Below, piece after piece: positions 1 to 6,057 of a stretch of 8,951 bases of DNA. Numbering within the stretch: position 1 is the stretch's first letter; the number at the start of each line of letters is the position of its first letter. The DNA is taken from the NCBI GenBank assembly GCA_003662985.1, contig QMZD01000051.1, positions 1 through 8,951 of the forward strand, in the 5' to 3' direction. The notes beneath the pieces are model-generated. The model was not told the origin of the DNA, did no database searches, and saw only the letters and a list, made by a program, of their open reading frames with translations. The position numbers and the translations under genes are program-made. This DNA comes from Archaeoglobales archaeon (GTDB lineage Archaea > Halobacteriota > Archaeoglobi > Archaeoglobales > Archaeoglobaceae).

Positions 1-480
1 GGAATAGACACATCCGTTGATAACGCACTAAAGCTCGAAGATTTGCTTGGTACCTATATAATAAAGGCGATAGATCTAAAGAACTTCGTTAAGGAGACAA
101 AGGAGTTTGAAGAGAATCCCGAGAAGTTCCAACTTAGCGAGAAAGAAGCTGAAATAATAGAGCAGCTTAGGGTACTTGGCATAAAGGTGTATCCGATCAA
201 ACATGCTCCATTCGATGTTGTAACGAAGCCAGATGAGAAAGAGAGCGACACAGTTCTGACAGGCTTAAAACAGGTGAGGGAAATCGAGAAGAGGGCAAGA
301 GTCCTCGGAAAAATCTCAGAAGTGTTGTCGACCAAAGCAGCTTATATTGTAGAAAAAAAGGTTAATCAATGCTCTGATGTTGTAGTTTTCCTCATGAGAG
401 AGGATCTTGACTGTATAGTTTCTGCAAAAGATTTTATCTCATTCTTGAATGAAAAAAGACTGACCGAAAAAGATATATAG
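1..480 (+). CDS. Probable HTH-type transcriptional regulator (COG1395-like), C-terminal part, 5' end outside window
   Basis: The frame is open from the first base to the TAG at 478-480, giving 159 visible residues, so the gene starts upstream; the TTG at 43 is an internal codon, not a start. The first visible residues (IDTSVDNALKLEDLLGTYI) resemble the end of a Cro/C1-type helix-turn-helix region as found in the archaeal 'putative HTH-type transcriptional regulatory protein' family. The remainder fits that family's C-terminal domain from memory: a G-I-K-V-Y-P stretch, HAPFDVV, then LTGLKQV, a basic helix (EIEKRARVLGKISEV) and a closing SAKDFISFL helix. The DNA-binding part is mostly missing from view. 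It lies 55 bp upstream of the thermosome gene, which has its own promoter, so whether it regulates that gene is unknown. The family call rests on recalled patterns, not on a search. Confidence 0.7.
   Translation, partial: GIDTSVDNALKLEDLLGTYIIKAIDLKNFVKETKEFEENPEKFQLSEKEAEIIEQLRVLGIKVYPIKHAPFDVVTKPDEKESDTVLTGLKQVREIEKRARVLGKISEVLSTKAAYIVEKKVNQCSDVVVFLMREDLDCIVSAKDFISFLNEKRLTEKDI
465..480 (+). promoter_or_regulatory. BRE/TATA promoter of the thermosome gene
   Basis: The sequence CGAAAAAGATATATAG reads as an A-rich BRE followed by a TATA box (about 472-479). Its centre predicts transcription from about 502, giving a leader of roughly 34 bases that contains the Shine-Dalgarno sequence. The box is embedded in the last codons and stop codon of the upstream regulator gene. 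No experimental start site is known from the sequence. Confidence 0.6.
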
Positions 481-522
481 AACTACTATACCATCTATTT
501 TCAGAAGTTTGGTAAGAATGAA

Positions 523-529
523 GGGGGTG
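523..529 (+). promoter_or_regulatory. Ribosome binding site of the thermosome gene
   Basis: GGGGGTG pairs with the anti-Shine-Dalgarno end of 16S rRNA apart from one G-U pair. It sits 6 bases before the GTG at 536. It supports GTG as the true start, because an in-frame TAG at 533-535 closes the frame directly upstream. Confidence 0.65.
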
Positions 530-535
530 TTTTAG

Positions 536-2179
536 GTGGCCACATTACAAGGACAGCCGGTTTTGATATTGAAGGAAGGAACCCAGAGGACGGTTGGAAG
601 AGATGCCCAGAGACTGAACATAATGGCAGCAAAAGTGATTGCCGAAGCCGTTAAAAGCACTCTCGGGCCAAAAGGAATGGATAAGATGCTTGTAGACAGC
701 CTGGGAGATGTTGTAATCACAAATGATGGGGTTACGATTCTGAAAGAGATGGATGTTGAACATCCAGCAGCCAAGATGATTATAGAGGTCGCAAAAACAC
801 AGGAGAATGAGGTTGGCGATGGCACAACCACAGCAGTTGTCATTGCAGGAGAGCTTCTCAAGAGGGCAGAGGAGCTGCTAGAGCAAGATATTCATCCAAC
901 TGTTATAGCGAGGGGTTTCAGACTCGCCGCAGCCAAGGCTGTGGAGATCTTGGAAGAAATTGCAACGAAAATAGATGTCGAGGATGAGGAGAAGCTCAAG
1001 AAGATTGCCGCAACTGCAATAACAGGAAAGCATGCCGAGTATGCTGTAGAATATCTGGCAGATCTGGTTGTAAAGACAATAAAACTGATCGCAGAGAAGA
1101 CCGATGCTGGATATGAGGTCGACATCGACAACGTTAAGCTGGAGAAGAGACAGGGCGGCGGAATTGAAGATACACAGCTTGTAAAAGGCATTGTGATCGA
1201 CAAGGAAATAGTTCACCCAACAATGCCGAAAAGGATCAAAGACGCGAAGATCGCTGTGCTGAAAGCCGCTTTGGAGGTCAAGGAAACTGAAACCGATGCT
1301 GAGATTAGAATAACCGATCCAGAGATGCTACAGAAATTCATCGAACAGGAGGAGAAGATGCTCAGAGATATGGTCGATACACTCGTAGATGCCGGCGCAA
1401 ACGTCGTCTTCTGCCAAAAGGGAGTCGATGATCTGGCTCAATACTACCTGTCGAAGGCTGGAGTGCTTGCTGTAAGAAGGGTCAGGCAGAGCGACATCGA
1501 GAAGATAGCAAAAGCAACGGGGGCAAAGATCCTAACCGACTTAAGAGATGTCAAGCCAGAAGATCTTGGAACAGCAGATCTCGTCGAGGAAAGGAAGATT
1601 GGCGATGAGAAGATGGTCTTCATCGAGGGCTGCCAGAATCCAAAAGCGGTTTCAATCCTGATCAGAGGCGGAACCGAACACATAGTTGATGAGGTTGAGA
1701 GATCGCTCAACGACGCTCTCAAGGTTACGAAAGTAGCTGTAGAGAGTGGGTACATCGTTGCTGGAGGGGGATCACCGGAAGCGGAACTTAGCTTGAAACT
1801 CAAGCAGTGGGCAACAACACTCGGTGGAAGAGAACAGCTTGCTGCTGAAGCTTTTGCCACTGCATTGGAGGTTATACCAAGAGCCTTAGCCGAGAATGCC
1901 GGTCTGGATCCAATCGATATCCTCGTCGAGATCAGAAAGGCTCACGAGGAAGGAAAGAAAAGCTATGGCATTAACGTGTTCAGCGGAAAGATCGAGGACA
2001 TGATGGAAAACGGAGTGCTTGAACCACTCAGAATCAAGAAACAGGCTATAAGTAGCGCTACCGACGTTGCAATAATGATCCTAAGGATCGACGATGTCAT
2101 AGCAGCAAAGGGAATGGAGAGCAGCAAGGGAGGCGGCGGAGAAGACTTTGAATCCGAATCCTCTTCAGATGAAGACTAA
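536..2179 (+). CDS. ths: Thermosome subunit (group II chaperonin, Hsp60/TCP-1 family)
   Basis: This is a cytoplasmic ATP-driven chaperonin subunit that builds a double-ring folding chamber with a built-in lid. The 547 residues match the family's usual length. Visible motifs are GPKGMDKM (44-51), the nucleotide-binding NDG (63-65), GDGTT (94-98), the likely catalytic aspartate in SLNDAL (D393, the equivalent of GroEL D398), the GGG turn (410-412) and [12 protein letters not shown] near 453-464. The tail is Gly-rich and then acidic (from about 532, ending SSSDED), typical of thermosome C-termini that point into the central cavity. The start is GTG at 536: a stop precedes it directly and a Shine-Dalgarno sequence is well placed, while the next ATG is residue 30, inside the conserved core. 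Archaea usually carry two or more paralogues, and I cannot tell alpha from beta. No copy of the CTAAC-type heat-shock palindrome reported for Archaeoglobus was seen upstream. Confidence 0.98.
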   Translation: MATLQGQPVLILKEGTQRTVGRDAQRLNIMAAKVIAEAVKSTLGPKGMDKMLVDSLGDVVITNDGVTILKEMDVEHPAAKMIIEVAKTQENEVGDGTTTAVVIAGELLKRAEELLEQDIHPTVIARGFRLAAAKAVEILEEIATKIDVEDEEKLKKIAATAITGKHAEYAVEYLADLVVKTIKLIAEKTDAGYEVDIDNVKLEKRQGGGIEDTQLVKGIVIDKEIVHPTMPKRIKDAKIAVLKAALEVKETETDAEIRITDPEMLQKFIEQEEKMLRDMVDTLVDAGANVVFCQKGVDDLAQYYLSKAGVLAVRRVRQSDIEKIAKATGAKILTDLRDVKPEDLGTADLVEERKIGDEKMVFIEGCQNPKAVSILIRGGTEHIVDEVERSLNDALKVTKVAVESGYIVAGGGSPEAELSLKLKQWATTLGGREQLAAEAFATALEVIPRALAENAGLDPIDILVEIRKAHEEGKKSYGINVFSGKIEDMMENGVLEPLRIKKQAISSATDVAIMILRIDDVIAAKGMESSKGGGGEDFESESSSDED

Positions 2180-2189
2180 GGAGAATTGA

Positions 2190-2247
2190 GTTCCAGTTTT
2201 ACTCCTATTTTATCTATTTTCGCCAACTTTGACATTTTATTTTTTAG
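2190..2247 (+). terminator. T-rich terminator after the thermosome gene
   Basis: Several T tracts follow the stop codon (GTTTTAC, ATTTTATC, ATTTTCG, then TTTTATTTTTT at 2236-2245) with no strong hairpin, as is usual for archaeal oligo-T terminators. The placement is by composition only. Confidence 0.5.
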
Positions 2248-2249
2248 GA

Positions 2250-2260
2250 ATATTTAAATA
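2250..2260 (+). promoter_or_regulatory. TATA box of the thioredoxin-like/VKOR operon
   Basis: ATATTTAAATA has its centre near 2255, which is 27 bases before the ATG at 2282. This predicts transcription starting at or next to the start codon (leaderless). A perfect GGAGGT lies at 2263-2268, but it would fall upstream of that transcription start. Confidence 0.6.
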
Positions 2261-2281
2261 CCGGAGGTATAAGTTTTAAAA

Positions 2282-2635
2282 ATGCCTCTAAAAGGGGTCT
2301 CCACCCTCATGGTAATACAGATCATCCTAGCAGTATGTTTCATAGGTTGCTCATCCGACACCACTATCGACGGTAAAGAGAAGATTTTCTTCTTTTATTC
2401 CCTCCAATGTTCTCACTGTGAGAAAGTGATACCCTATGCCAAGAACGCAAGCAAAAAAATTGATGTCGCCTTCTGTCAAGTCGGGAAAATGAGTGACGAA
2501 TGTAAGTCTATTGCCAAGAAAATAGGGCTAAGAGGTGTTCCGACTGCAGCCTATCAAAAAGGAGGAGAAATCAAGGTTTATGTTGGAGAAATAGAGGTTA
2601 AAAACCTTATGTTGGAGATTCTCGAGGAAAAATGA
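2282..2635 (+). CDS. Thioredoxin-fold thiol-disulfide protein with lipoprotein-like signal (DsbA/VKOR partner)
   Basis: This 117-residue protein has an N-terminal hydrophobic segment (about 9-22) ending in a lipobox-like FIGC, with Cys23 followed by SSD, so it is probably exported and possibly lipid-anchored outside the membrane. The rest is a compact thioredoxin fold: a beta strand KIFFFYS, the redox motif CSHC (C43, C46) at the start of a helix, and the family's cis-proline in RGVPTAA (P87). Two more cysteines (C65, C74) lie between these and could form a second pair. Its stop overlaps the start of the VKOR gene (ATGA), so the two are probably translated together, with VKOR keeping the CXXC oxidised. 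The start is ATG 2282, since TAA closes the frame at 2270-2272. An alternative start is ATG 2309, which keeps the lipobox but loses the basic residue. The family is confident; the substrate and the anchoring are inferred. Confidence 0.82.
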   Translation: MPLKGVSTLMVIQIILAVCFIGCSSDTTIDGKEKIFFFYSLQCSHCEKVIPYAKNASKKIDVAFCQVGKMSDECKSIAKKIGLRGVPTAAYQKGGEIKVYVGEIEVKNLMLEILEEK

Positions 2636-2982
2636 CCACCGTGAGACCGATAAAAATTATCCTAATAGGACTGGGGCTCATCGATTCACTATACTTGCTG
2701 ATTTCATCCTATCTGGAATTTGTATCACAAATCTGCCCTCTTAGCGGATGTAACTCTCTTGTTTACAACGGAATAAACATCCCTGCGATTCTTGGTTTTA
2801 CCTGGTTTTTACTTTACGACTTTATGGGAAGGTTCCTTAGACTCTGGCAGATCCTCGGGATTTTGGGAGTTATAGTTTTAGCGGCTATAGCTTTCTACAC
2901 ATCCTATTTCTGTCCATATTGCTTTGCAGCATACTTTACCGGAATCTGCCTCGTATTAATTGATTTCAGATCCCACGATTAA
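2632..2982 (+). CDS. VKOR-family membrane disulfide oxidoreductase
   Basis: This 116-residue integral membrane protein has four hydrophobic helices, at roughly 9-28, 50-66, 71-90 and 98-111. It carries the two cysteine pairs of the vitamin K epoxide reductase family: loop cysteines C35 and C40 before helix 2, and the quinone-proximal CPYC (C94, C97) at the start of helix 4. The NGINIPAILGF stretch after the loop cysteines fits the family's G-I-P-x-x-x-L-G pattern. Bacterial and archaeal homologues pass electrons from a thioredoxin-like partner to membrane quinone and so make disulfide bonds. The partner here is the overlapping upstream gene. At 116 residues it is short even for the single-domain form, and it lacks the fused thioredoxin domain found in some bacteria. 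The start codon is fixed by the ATGA overlap at 2632-2635. Quinone as acceptor is assumed from the family. Confidence 0.9.
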   Translation: MTTVRPIKIILIGLGLIDSLYLLISSYLEFVSQICPLSGCNSLVYNGINIPAILGFTWFLLYDFMGRFLRLWQILGILGVIVLAAIAFYTSYFCPYCFAAYFTGICLVLIDFRSHD

Positions 2983-2998
2983 TTTTACTTTTAATCTT
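2983..2998 (+). terminator. T-rich terminator after the VKOR gene
   Basis: TTTTACTTTTAATCTT starts right after the TAA stop and fits an archaeal oligo-T terminator. No hairpin is evident. Confidence 0.45.
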
Positions 2999-3024
2999 AG
3001 AGAGAAGTACGATTCCCAGGCTTT

Positions 3025-3192
3025 TCAGCAGACACCATGTGGTTTAGGAAGATACACAAATTCAAGCTTCTTCCGCCACTCAATCCAGTTATCAGGATAG
3101 GCTAGTTCTATAGAGCTACTTATCCTGTAACTTTTGAGATAAAGTAAGAGTAACCACCTCTCTTTTCTATTTCCGAATGCCAGATAAAAAAA
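3025..3192 (-). pseudogene. Start-less reading frame in the convergent gap, possible gene remnant
   Basis: Between the VKOR and rtcB ends, the minus strand stays open for about 55 codons, bounded by TGA at 3193-3195 and TGA at 3025-3027. It has no ATG and no plausible upstream start. The translation has a protein-like composition, including FGNRKERWLLLLYLKSY and YPDNWIEWRKKLEFVYLPKP. I do not recognise the family. It begins inside the T-tract that should terminate rtcB, so it may be a decayed fragment or a chance open frame. The plus strand offers only a 22-codon ATG frame at 3036. Confidence 0.25.
3186..3192 (-). terminator. Oligo-T terminator of rtcB
   Basis: Seven consecutive A on the plus strand give TTTTTTT on the rtcB coding strand, 18 bases after its stop codon. 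This is the usual form of an archaeal terminator. Confidence 0.55.
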
Positions 3193-3210
3193 TCAAGCTC
3201 TCCGTATCGC

Positions 3211-4641
3211 TTACCCCTTCGCAACACCCAAAGGCCTTAATCTTGCAACGAGCGTCGATATACCTGCGTTATGCACGACGTCAACCACAACATCGCTGAG
3301 CTTGTATGCCTCAGGAGCTTCCTCAGCCAGTATAGCTCCATGAGTGGCTTTTACGTAGATCCCCCTTTTTGCAAGATTACTCTTTACAGCATCACCTCTA
3401 AGCTTTCTCTTCGCCTGAGCCCTGCTCATAACTCTGCCGCTTCCATGGCATGTTGAGCCAAAGGTTTCCGTCATGGCTTTCTCAGTTCCGATAAGGACGT
3501 AGCTCGGCGTTCCCATGCTTCCCGGGATTAGAACAGGTTGCCCAAGATCCACATAATCTACCGGAAGATCCTTTGAGCCTTTCCCAAAGGCTCTCGTTGC
3601 CCCTTTCCTGTGAACGCAAACCTTCAGTTTCTCCCCATTAACTACATGCTCCTCGAATTTCGCTATGTTGTGGGCAACATCATAAACGAGATCCATGTTC
3701 GAGACTCCAAACATCTTTTCAAAGGTCTCTCTGACCCAGTGGGTTATGATCTGCCTGTTCGCCCATGCGTAGTTAGCGCTTGCAGCCATTCCGGCGAAAT
3801 AGTCCTCGCCTTCCTTGCTCTTGATCGGAGCACATGCGAGCTGCCTGTCAGGAAGAGAGATCTTGTACTTTCTAACCGCCCTGTTTAATACTTCCAGAAA
3901 GTCCGTACACACCTGATGTCCCAGACCGCGGCTTCCACAATGGATCATTACTGTAACCATTCCCTTTTCTATGCCCATTTTCTTCGCAGCCTCTTCATTG
4001 TAAATCTCGTCAACAACCTGAACCTCGAGGAAGTGATTTCCACTGCCCAGGGTTCCGAGCTGCGGTCTTCCTCTATCTCTAGCTTTCTTGCTCACAACAT
4101 CCCCTCTTCCACCTTTAAGGCTTCCCTTTTCCTCACAGTGCTCAAGATCCTTCTTACTACCAAATCCATTTTCCACAGCCCATTTGGCTCCTTTAACGAA
4201 AATCTCGTCGAGCTCAGCGTTCGTAACGCGAAGCCTCCCTTGACTTCCAACGCCCGATGGCACAGCTCTGAAAAGCTCATCTATGAGTTCCCTTATTCTC
4301 GGTCTTACATCTTCCTCCTTTAAATCGCTCCTCAGGAGCCTGACACCACAGTTTATATCGAAACCAACACCACCAGGCGATACAACCCCCTCTTCAGCAT
4401 CAAAAGCGGCCACACCACCTATTGGAAAACCGTAACCAACATGCACATCTGGCATAACTAGGGATGCAAGCTGTATGCCTTGCATCGTTGCTACATTTGC
4501 CGCCTGCTCAATTGCATCTCTTTCAAGGATTTCCATCAGGCTTCTGTTAACGTAAAAGTAAGCCGGAACCCTCATACCTTTTTTATAATCCTTACTCAAC
4601 TCCCACTTGTAGGGTGTAATCTTCTTCAGAATGTCTTCCAT
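3211..4641 (-). CDS. rtcB: RtcB, tRNA-splicing RNA ligase (GTP- and Mn2+-dependent)
   Basis: RtcB joins RNA ends bearing 2',3'-cyclic phosphate or 3'-phosphate to 5'-hydroxyl ends. In archaea it seals tRNA exons after intron removal. The 476 residues match the family length. Metal and guanylate sites are all visible: GVGFDINCG with D95 and C98, GSGNHFLEV with N202 and H203, MIHCGSRG with H234, DVAHNIAKFEEH with H324, and STCHGSGR with H399, the likely guanylylated histidine. From H324 on, numbering runs five below the well-studied Pyrococcus horikoshii enzyme (H329 and H404), implying a short deletion. HRKGATRAFGKG (344-355) is also present. The conserved core is uninterrupted, with no intein. 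The start is ATG at 4641 with AAGGTGAT just upstream. Its usual helper archease is not adjacent. The gene is alone on its strand between convergent and divergent neighbours. Confidence 0.98.
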   Translation of the reverse strand: MEDILKKITPYKWELSKDYKKGMRVPAYFYVNRSLMEILERDAIEQAANVATMQGIQLASLVMPDVHVGYGFPIGGVAAFDAEEGVVSPGGVGFDINCGVRLLRSDLKEEDVRPRIRELIDELFRAVPSGVGSQGRLRVTNAELDEIFVKGAKWAVENGFGSKKDLEHCEEKGSLKGGRGDVVSKKARDRGRPQLGTLGSGNHFLEVQVVDEIYNEEAAKKMGIEKGMVTVMIHCGSRGLGHQVCTDFLEVLNRAVRKYKISLPDRQLACAPIKSKEGEDYFAGMAASANYAWANRQIITHWVRETFEKMFGVSNMDLVYDVAHNIAKFEEHVVNGEKLKVCVHRKGATRAFGKGSKDLPVDYVDLGQPVLIPGSMGTPSYVLIGTEKAMTETFGSTCHGSGRVMSRAQAKRKLRGDAVKSNLAKRGIYVKATHGAILAEEAPEAYKLSDVVVDVVHNAGISTLVARLRPLGVAKG

Positions 4642-4644
4642 AAT

Positions 4645-4652
4645 ATCACCTT
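4645..4652 (-). promoter_or_regulatory. Ribosome binding site of rtcB
   Basis: On the minus strand AAGGTGAT precedes ATG closely (GGTG is 5 bases from the start codon). It is complementary to the 16S rRNA 3' end and supports the 4641 start. Confidence 0.65.
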
Positions 4653-4690
4653 CCCATTTTTGTCACAAAGTGTTGCACCTTAATCGAGGT

Positions 4691-4731
4691 AAGATTTATC
4701 AGTGTTTGTAGATCAACCTTTCAATTTATAT
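4691..4731 (-). promoter_or_regulatory. Candidate TATA boxes of rtcB
   Basis: Two boxes face rtcB. ATATAAAT (4724-4731) would give a leader of about 60 bases. GATAAATC (4692-4699) would give about 28 bases, enough to hold the Shine-Dalgarno sequence. The first box also reads TTTATATC on the plus strand and could fire toward the block at 4750-4916. Confidence 0.4.
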
Positions 4732-4749
4732 CTCTATCTGTCTGATTTT

Positions 4750-4916
4750 CGGTTTGGCAATCCAACCGCTCATGGATACATTTCTGAAAAGACGTTGGGG
4801 TTAAGAACCCTTGACTTAGTTAAGGCCGCGAAGATGTTCTGCACGTGGTGATTAAATTGAAAGGATGGTATGATCAATTGGTGGTGCCCGGGTTGTTTTG
4901 GGTTGGGTTGGTTTGA
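4750..4916. other. Unexplained G-rich, hairpin-bearing block in the rtcB-TPR gap
   Basis: This is the only GC-richer part of an otherwise AT-rich 405-base gap (4642-5046). It holds a hairpin from GGTTTGGCAATCCAACC (4751-4767), a perfect GGGTT-AAG-AACCC hairpin (4798-4810), and G tracts at 4888-4911 (GGG, GGG, GGG and GG separated by short T-rich spacers). Its ends can also pair: 4758-4767 with 4906-4915 matches at 9 of 10 positions. No convincing coding start was found. Three frames stay open for 30 to 50 codons without a ribosome site: two on the plus strand (about 4696-4852 and about 4825-4917) and one on the minus strand (4778-4925). It could be a structured RNA gene, a decayed gene or element, or a long 5' region. 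I recognise no known RNA family in it. Confidence 0.3.
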
Positions 4917-5016
4917 GTAAAATTATAAAATGTAAAAATGTAAAGCTACAAAGCCCATCAACTAAGGCCCTTAAATTTTAATCACTATCGAAGGAACTTA
5001 TCAAAGGAACAAAAAA

Positions 5017-5024
5017 ATTATATC
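5017..5024 (+). promoter_or_regulatory. TATA box of the TPR-like gene
   Basis: An A-tract followed by TTATAT (5018-5023) is centred 26.5 bases before ATG 5047, so transcription should begin at the start codon. No Shine-Dalgarno sequence is present in the T-rich stretch between, which fits a leaderless mRNA. Confidence 0.6.
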
Positions 5025-5046
5025 TTTTTTATTTTTATCTTTTTCC

Positions 5047-5976
5047 ATGGAAGAGTTTCTCAAAGATGCTGAAGTATTTCTTGACTACTCCGACATGAAG
5101 ATCCTTAGGGCTGTAAGCAGAGATGAGACGGTTTCAATACCTATCATCAAAATTTTTGAAAATCCAAAAAACGCTGGGAAATACCTCGTCATTCTAAAAG
5201 AGAGACCAAAAGCCCTTTTCGTTGTTGCCAAACTCGCAAATAGAATTTCAAAATATTTTAAGGGTGCTGAGGGAAAGATAATCTACGATCTTTTTTTGAA
5301 AGCTGTTAGAATGATTAAAGATTACGAAGACCCATGGATTAAGAATGCTGTTTTCTTGCTTTTAAAGGAGACAATTGAGAGGAAACTGGAAGAGAGCAAT
5401 TTCGAGGAGGCTGCCTCTCTCGTTTCCGAGTTTCAGAATTACGGTTTCAAGAACTACTTCAAGAAGATACTGCTAGTATCCTCAGAGCTTGCAGAGAAGG
5501 GAGATTTCGAGAGAGCGATCAGCATAATCAACAGGCTCGGTCCCTCAGCAATGGTGAACGAGTTGAAGACCCAGATTTATCTGGAATGGGGTAGAAGACT
5601 CATGGATCTCAAAGATTACAGCTCCGCGGAAACACAGCTCAAGGAGGCTTTGAAATTCGCGACTTCCCATGACACCCTTTCGGAGATTCACCTCCTGCTC
5701 TCTGAGATCTACAAAAAACTGGGAAGATTCCGGCAAGCCTATGATCAAATACTCAAGATAGAGCCTGAAAACCCCGTGGAAGAAATAAGACTTCTGAGAG
5801 AGACCGCAAAGATTCTCATGGAATGGGGCAAGAAGTTAGAAAGAGAAGATAAGGATGAGGCTCTCGAGAAGTATAACCAAGCCTATCAGATCGCACTCAG
5901 GATAGGGGACATTTCGATCTCTAAAAAAGCGGTGGAAAAAGCAAAAAAGGTCGTTTCCGGTTCGGAAAAAAATTGA
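5047..5976 (+). CDS. TPR-like alpha-helical repeat protein, function unknown
   Basis: The protein has 309 residues, is almost entirely helical and charged, and has no signal peptide or membrane segment, so it is probably cytoplasmic. The C-terminal half carries TPR-like helix pairs: about 142-165 (ELAEKGDFERAISII), 176-208 (IYLEWGRRLMDLKDYSSAE), 213-241 (IHLLLSEIYKKLGRFRQAY) and 254-287 (ILMEWGKKLEREDKDEALEKY). These show the expected small and aromatic positions (W/L, G, Y, A). The first 140 residues look like a less regular helical solenoid. TPR arrays usually bind other proteins, so an adaptor role is likely but the partner is unknown. I do not recognise a named family; it may be lineage-restricted. 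The start is ATG 5047, where the TATA distance implies a leaderless mRNA. It stands alone as a transcription unit, converging with the surface-protein gene. Confidence 0.72.
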   Translation: MEEFLKDAEVFLDYSDMKILRAVSRDETVSIPIIKIFENPKNAGKYLVILKERPKALFVVAKLANRISKYFKGAEGKIIYDLFLKAVRMIKDYEDPWIKNAVFLLLKETIERKLEESNFEEAASLVSEFQNYGFKNYFKKILLVSSELAEKGDFERAISIINRLGPSAMVNELKTQIYLEWGRRLMDLKDYSSAETQLKEALKFATSHDTLSEIHLLLSEIYKKLGRFRQAYDQILKIEPENPVEEIRLLRETAKILMEWGKKLEREDKDEALEKYNQAYQIALRIGDISISKKAVEKAKKVVSGSEKN

Positions 5977-6009
5977 AGTAAACTAAGTTTAAGTTAACTC
6001 TTGAGTCAG

Positions 6010-6030
6010 CTGGAGTAAAATTTTATCCAG
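6010..6030. repeat. Inverted repeat between convergent genes
   Basis: The arms CTGGA (6010-6014) and TCCAG (6026-6030) flank a self-complementary TAAAATTTTA (6016-6025), broken by one extra G at 6015. It lies midway between the stop at 5976 and the surface-protein stop at 6058, so it could act as a two-way transcription end, supplying TTTT on both strands. Confidence 0.45.
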
Positions 6031-6057
6031 AATTACTATATTCCGCTATCTCTTGTG

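Noticed and set aside
440..535. Heat-shock regulator palindrome (CTAAC-N5-GTTAG type) at the thermosome promoter
   Set aside because: No such inverted pair is present between the regulator's end and the GTG start.
892..1203. Long minus-strand open frames inside the thermosome gene (also 532-861 and 1444-1860)
   Set aside because: They lie wholly antisense to a strongly conserved gene, have Ser/Ala-rich shadow composition and no promoter or ribosome site.
3036..3104. 22-codon plus-strand frame starting MWFRKIHKF
   Set aside because: It is too short, has no ribosome site or TATA box at the right distance, and overlaps the longer minus-strand open frame.
3916..4323. Plus-strand open frame of about 135 codons inside rtcB
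   Set aside because: It is antisense to the conserved RtcB active-site region, so it is a shadow frame.
4640..5046. C/D box or H/ACA guide RNA in the rtcB-TPR gap
   Set aside because: The closest C-box candidates (such as GTGATTA) deviate from RTGATGA and no properly spaced D box or ACA end was found on either strand.
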